Origin: Longilinea sp035560795
Lineage (GTDB): Bacteria > Chloroflexota > Anaerolineae > Anaerolineales > Anaerolineaceae
Assembly (NCBI GenBank): GCA_035560795.1
Contig: DATMYV010000008.1
Location: forward strand, 1-64,000
DNA length: 64,000 nucleotides
Direction: 5' to 3'
The translations under genes and the position numbers were made by a program. The notes beneath the pieces were generated by a model. The model did no database searches. It was not told where the DNA came from and was given only the letters and a program-made list of their open reading frames with translations. Positions 61,290-64,000 of the stretch are shown here, in pieces. Within the stretch, counting starts at the first letter, position 1. Each line of letters begins with the position of its first letter.

Positions 61290-62513
61290 GTGGCAGCTTT
61301 GAAGAATCCACAACCGCGCCTCATCCTCGCATTGGCCTGTGCCAGTTTCCTCGGTCTGGGGGTCGTTTCTGCCGGGTTGGGACCAGCGCTTTCCGAGTTG
61401 GCTGCGAAATCTTCCAGCAGCCTGGGCGAGATCGGCGGTCTTTTCTCCGCCTTGTTTTTCGGCTCGCTGGTGACACAAATTGTCACCGGCCTGCTGCTCG
61501 ACCGCCTGGGTCCGCGCTGGCTCATTCTAAGCGGTTTATTAATTGTCGCTGTAGGATTCTTCGGTGTTGCTCTGGCAGCTGAATTGCCTCTGATGGTGGC
61601 GAGCGCGGCCTTTGCCGGGTTGGGTCATGGCACCATCAATGTGGTGATGAACGTATCAATTTCCAACTTGTTTTCTCAAAAGCGTGCTTCTACTCTTAAT
61701 CTTTTGAATGTGTTCTTTGGTCTTGGCGCCATCATTGCCCCGGCAATCGCCGGGCTTTCGCTACGCCTGGTCAATAGTTCGCTGCCAGCCATTTGGTTTG
61801 GCGCTGGGCTGGAACTGGTACTGCTTCCGCTATTCTTCTGGCTCTTCCATTCGCCGGTGCCTTCTGGAGATCATCCTGCGTCTCAGTCCAGCAGCCGCAA
61901 CCTGCTGCGGTCACCAGCCCTCTGGCTGTTGGGCATTCTATTACTGCTTTATGTCGGCAGTGAAAACGGTGCTGGCGGCTGGGTGAGTACCTATATGCAG
62001 CAAACTACGACATTGACGGCTGCCTCGGCGGCATTGGCGGCTTCCGGATTCTGGCTGGCCTACACCGCCGGGCGCATGGCAGCCGCCTGGTTGGGAACCC
62101 GTTGGTCAGTGCGTTTGTTGCTGACCACCAGCTTGGGAATCGCGTTTATGGGCGGATTGGTGATTTTTGCCAGCACCGGCAGCGCCCCAATTTCAATTCT
62201 AGGTTTTCTTTTGCTCGGTTTTGGTTTTGGACCCATATATCCAACCATGCTGGCGGTCATCACTGACACGTTCAGTCATTCTTCCGGTGCAGCAGCAAGC
62301 CTGGCAATCGCCATGGGCAGCACGGGCGGGATGCTCATTCCCTGGCTGCAGGGCATCATCCTGGAAGGCAGCGGCCCGCGTGCGGCAGCGCTGCTGTTGC
62401 CAATTGCCACGTTGTTAATGCTGGTTTGCTTGATGGCTACACGCCGTGCCAGACGACGTGAAGCCGCCGGCGTTACGCTTGCCGCAGGTGCAGACGGCCA
62501 AGGAAATGCGTAA
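61290..62513 (+). CDS. MFS transporter
   Basis: This 407-residue protein has about twelve membrane helices and the major facilitator loop 2-3 motif (GSLVTQIVTGLLLDRLGPRW, residues about 54-72). AGLGHGTINVVMNVSISNLFSQKR (about 108) and the second-half GRMAAAWLGTRWS follow. It resembles FucP/YfkF-type or fosmidomycin-type MFS permeases; the substrate is unknown. The start is GTG with no strong Shine-Dalgarno. It is convergent with the FTR1 gene. If linked to the upstream locus it could export the product, but there is no direct evidence. Confidence 0.85.
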   Translation: MAALKNPQPRLILALACASFLGLGVVSAGLGPALSELAAKSSSSLGEIGGLFSALFFGSLVTQIVTGLLLDRLGPRWLILSGLLIVAVGFFGVALAAELPLMVASAAFAGLGHGTINVVMNVSISNLFSQKRASTLNLLNVFFGLGAIIAPAIAGLSLRLVNSSLPAIWFGAGLELVLLPLFFWLFHSPVPSGDHPASQSSSRNLLRSPALWLLGILLLLYVGSENGAGGWVSTYMQQTTTLTAASAALAASGFWLAYTAGRMAAAWLGTRWSVRLLLTTSLGIAFMGGLVIFASTGSAPISILGFLLLGFGFGPIYPTMLAVITDTFSHSSGAAASLAIAMGSTGGMLIPWLQGIILEGSGPRAAALLLPIATLLMLVCLMATRRARRREAAGVTLAAGADGQGNA

Positions 62514-62573
62514 ACCGGGAAGGGCGAAACCCTGAACAAGCCTCCAGTACGCACTGGTTAAAATACACTCACC

Positions 62574-63797
62574 TTACTGTTCTTCTGTTTTCCTCTCCAA
62601 CCTGAATGACCTCTTCACCCTATGGTTTTCCGTGTTTGGGCTGGAAATTGGTTGCGATTTTCCCTTCCGCATGCCTTTTGCCAGATAATAACTTCCAATG
62701 ACAAAACCTGCAGCGGCAACTTGAAAACCAATCCCCTGCCAGGTTGCATAGGTACCAAACCAGGTGCCCAGCCAATGGGGCAGGCTGATCAGGCTTAACA
62801 GGGTAGTTGGCAGCCAGCCAATCTCCTGCAACACATGGACTGTTTTTCCAACCATCACCAGCAGGACTCCGCCGATCAAAACGCCGGTAAAGACGAGCAT
62901 TTGTTTATAGGGTACGCGCGCATTCAGTTTGAAAGTTATAAAGCCGACCAAAAAAGTGGCCGTTAATCCTGCCAATATGCCGCCCAGCACGCTCAGCGCC
63001 CCACTCTCCAACATCAGCGCCTGCAGGAATAACACGGTCTCAAATCCCTCCCGGTAAACGGTGGCAAAACCCAAGGACACCAGGCCGAGCATCAAACCGG
63101 CTTCACCGCTGAACAAGCGTTTCTTGCGGGTTTGCATGGAGGTAATCCAATCTGTCCAATAGGATTTATGGAAGAACCAGTTGGTGACCATCAGGAGTGC
63201 GCCAATTGCGATCATCGATACCACCGCTTCCAATTTCTCTCCATATGGTTCCAATGCGGCCATCACGCTTTGAGCGAGGAAAAAGGTGACAACCGTCGCA
63301 AGCAACCCCAAGCCTCCTCCAAACCACATTGGGCGGCGGTATTTACGGGCTGGCCCTGCTTTCATGCTAGCCATCAACGATGCAAGGATAATCACAGCCT
63401 CCAATCCCTCTCGAAAAACCAGAATCCCGGCGCTGCCAATGGCTGCGATCTGGGTGTTTTGAGCAGATAGGACCTTAGCGTTGCTTCCCTTTTGACTTTC
63501 CACTGGCAGACTTGTATGCACCGTAGACACATCCTGTGTGGTGGAAACCTGCTCATCTCCACCTGCCGCCACCGAGTTAAAAGAGATTGGGGAGACCAGT
63601 TTGGTCCTTGTCTGATTGAGAATCACAGCCAGATCCGGAAAAATATTTAAGCTCAAACTAAAACCATGCGTCAGCAATTTCCGGTCGTTCAGCATACAGA
63701 ACGGCAATGGTGAAAAGGCACTCAATGCCATAGCCAGTATGACAAGAAAAAATAAACGGGCAATGTTCCGTTGAAAAATCACTTTGAGGCTCCTCAT
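62574..63797 (-). CDS. FTR1-family high-affinity iron permease
   Basis: This 407-residue protein has an N-terminal hydrophobic signal/anchor (residues about 12-30), then a Ser/Thr-rich loop and a membrane region of about seven helices. The REGLE iron motif is in VFREGLEAVII (about 130) and a second one in YREGFETVLFL (about 232). These Glu residues bind ferric iron in FTR1/EfeU. It has no neighbouring EfeO/EfeB. A Lys/Arg-rich tail ends the protein. The start is supported by a minus-strand regulatory region with a DtxR-like box 19 bases upstream. Confidence 0.9.
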   Translation of the reverse strand: MRSLKVIFQRNIARLFFLVILAMALSAFSPLPFCMLNDRKLLTHGFSLSLNIFPDLAVILNQTRTKLVSPISFNSVAAGGDEQVSTTQDVSTVHTSLPVESQKGSNAKVLSAQNTQIAAIGSAGILVFREGLEAVIILASLMASMKAGPARKYRRPMWFGGGLGLLATVVTFFLAQSVMAALEPYGEKLEAVVSMIAIGALLMVTNWFFHKSYWTDWITSMQTRKKRLFSGEAGLMLGLVSLGFATVYREGFETVLFLQALMLESGALSVLGGILAGLTATFLVGFITFKLNARVPYKQMLVFTGVLIGGVLLVMVGKTVHVLQEIGWLPTTLLSLISLPHWLGTWFGTYATWQGIGFQVAAAGFVIGSYYLAKGMRKGKSQPISSPNTENHRVKRSFRLERKTEEQ

Positions 63798-63815
63798 TTT
63801 TGATTCATTTATTAT

Positions 63816-63834
63816 TTAGGTATATTATGTCTAA
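63816..63834. promoter_or_regulatory. DtxR/IdeR-type iron box between ftr1 and the right-hand gene
   Basis: A 19-bp imperfect palindrome TTAGGTATA-T-TATGTCTAA (7 of 9 half-site pairs match; ends TTAG/CTAA as in the DtxR consensus). It lies 19 bases upstream of the FTR1 ATG and about 17 bases upstream of a plus-strand TATAAT (63852-63857), so it could repress both directions when iron is plentiful. Confidence 0.6.
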
Positions 63835-63963
63835 TTAATTCCTGGAGGTAGTATAATTTGGGCGGGCAAGATAATCTAGCGAATTCTATTAACTTGGGTT
63901 TAATTTGGGATGCGAATCAATTTCAACCCGGTTGAAAATTCCCCCACTCTGTAAAGAGGTGAG

Positions 63964-64000
63964 ATGTCCGTCAGTCCCGCCATGCAGCGTTATGCCGCCG
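63964..64000 (+). CDS. Probable DtxR-family metal-dependent regulator (N-terminus only, cut by window)
   Basis: Only 12 codons are visible (MSVSPAMQRYAA), after AGAGGTGAG. The beginning looks like DtxR/MntR-family regulators, which open with a Ser-Pro-x-x-x-(D/R)-Y-hydrophobic segment. The call also rests on context: an FTR1 iron permease gene diverges from it and a DtxR-type box lies between. The protein cannot be classified from this fragment alone. Confidence 0.42.
   Translation, partial: MSVSPAMQRYAA

Overview
The window looks like a chromosomal segment of a Chloroflexota bacterium, most likely of the Anaerolineae lineage. This is inferred from gene content: a DUF2089/SHOCT pair, an F420-type luciferase-like oxidoreductase, MenA, a roadblock/V4R pair, a DUF348-G5-3D wall protein, a CoaE with an extra C-terminal domain, tandem GH94 phosphorylases, and many small Thr/Pro-rich lipoproteins and exported proteins. 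Base composition is moderate (roughly mid-50s % G+C by eye) and coding density is high. I saw no insertion sequence, CRISPR array or prophage.

Layout. 0-7 kb: a DUF2089/SHOCT-like pair, a fatty-acid desaturase, a gmk-rhomboid-AspT-type transporter operon, an FmdB-type zinc ribbon protein and a HEWTH-motif membrane-anchored protein. 7-16 kb: a MacAB-type efflux operon, an RpiB-family isomerase with a SerA-type dehydrogenase, an M32 carboxypeptidase with a response regulator, an LLM oxidoreductase and a lipoprotein. 16-26 kb: an L,D-transpeptidase, MenA, an SsuABC/NMT1-like ABC importer, a roadblock/V4R pair, a DPM1-type glycosyltransferase, RsmA, a G5/3D wall protein and tRNA-Phe(GAA). 26-35 kb: a probable operon of coaE fusion, cdaA (c-di-AMP synthesis), cdaR and der, then a large PAS/GAF/HD-GYP sensor and a DUF697 GTPase. 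35-47 kb: an M1 peptidase, two GH94 phosphorylases divergent from a GH13 enzyme with a LacI-type operator between them, and an ECF vitamin-type transporter (S, T and a fused double ATPase) interrupted by an Imm5-like gene. 47-61 kb: the most distinctive part, a lipid/polyketide locus. It has a 2667-residue synthase (KS-AT-KS-ACP-ACP-KR-DH), a PfaD-type enoyl reductase, an Sfp-type phosphopantetheinyl transferase, an alpha/beta hydrolase and a cytochrome P450 behind a TetR-type operator. 61-64 kb: an MFS transporter, an FTR1 iron permease with a DtxR-type box, and the first codons of a probable DtxR-family regulator.

How the parts fit. The synthase, PfaD, PPTase and perhaps the hydrolase and P450 would together build and tailor a long-chain, partly reduced lipid or polyketide. 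One synthase polypeptide carries functions that are spread over PfaA, PfaB and PfaC in classical PUFA synthases. Both of its carrier domains have threonine where the phosphopantetheine serine is expected, which is the most unusual single observation here. Intrinsic terminators and sigma-A-like promoters are clear at many gene borders. Several promoters decide translation starts (gmk, coaE), and some place the -10 box so close to the ATG that the messages may be leaderless (M1 peptidase, HEWTH protein).
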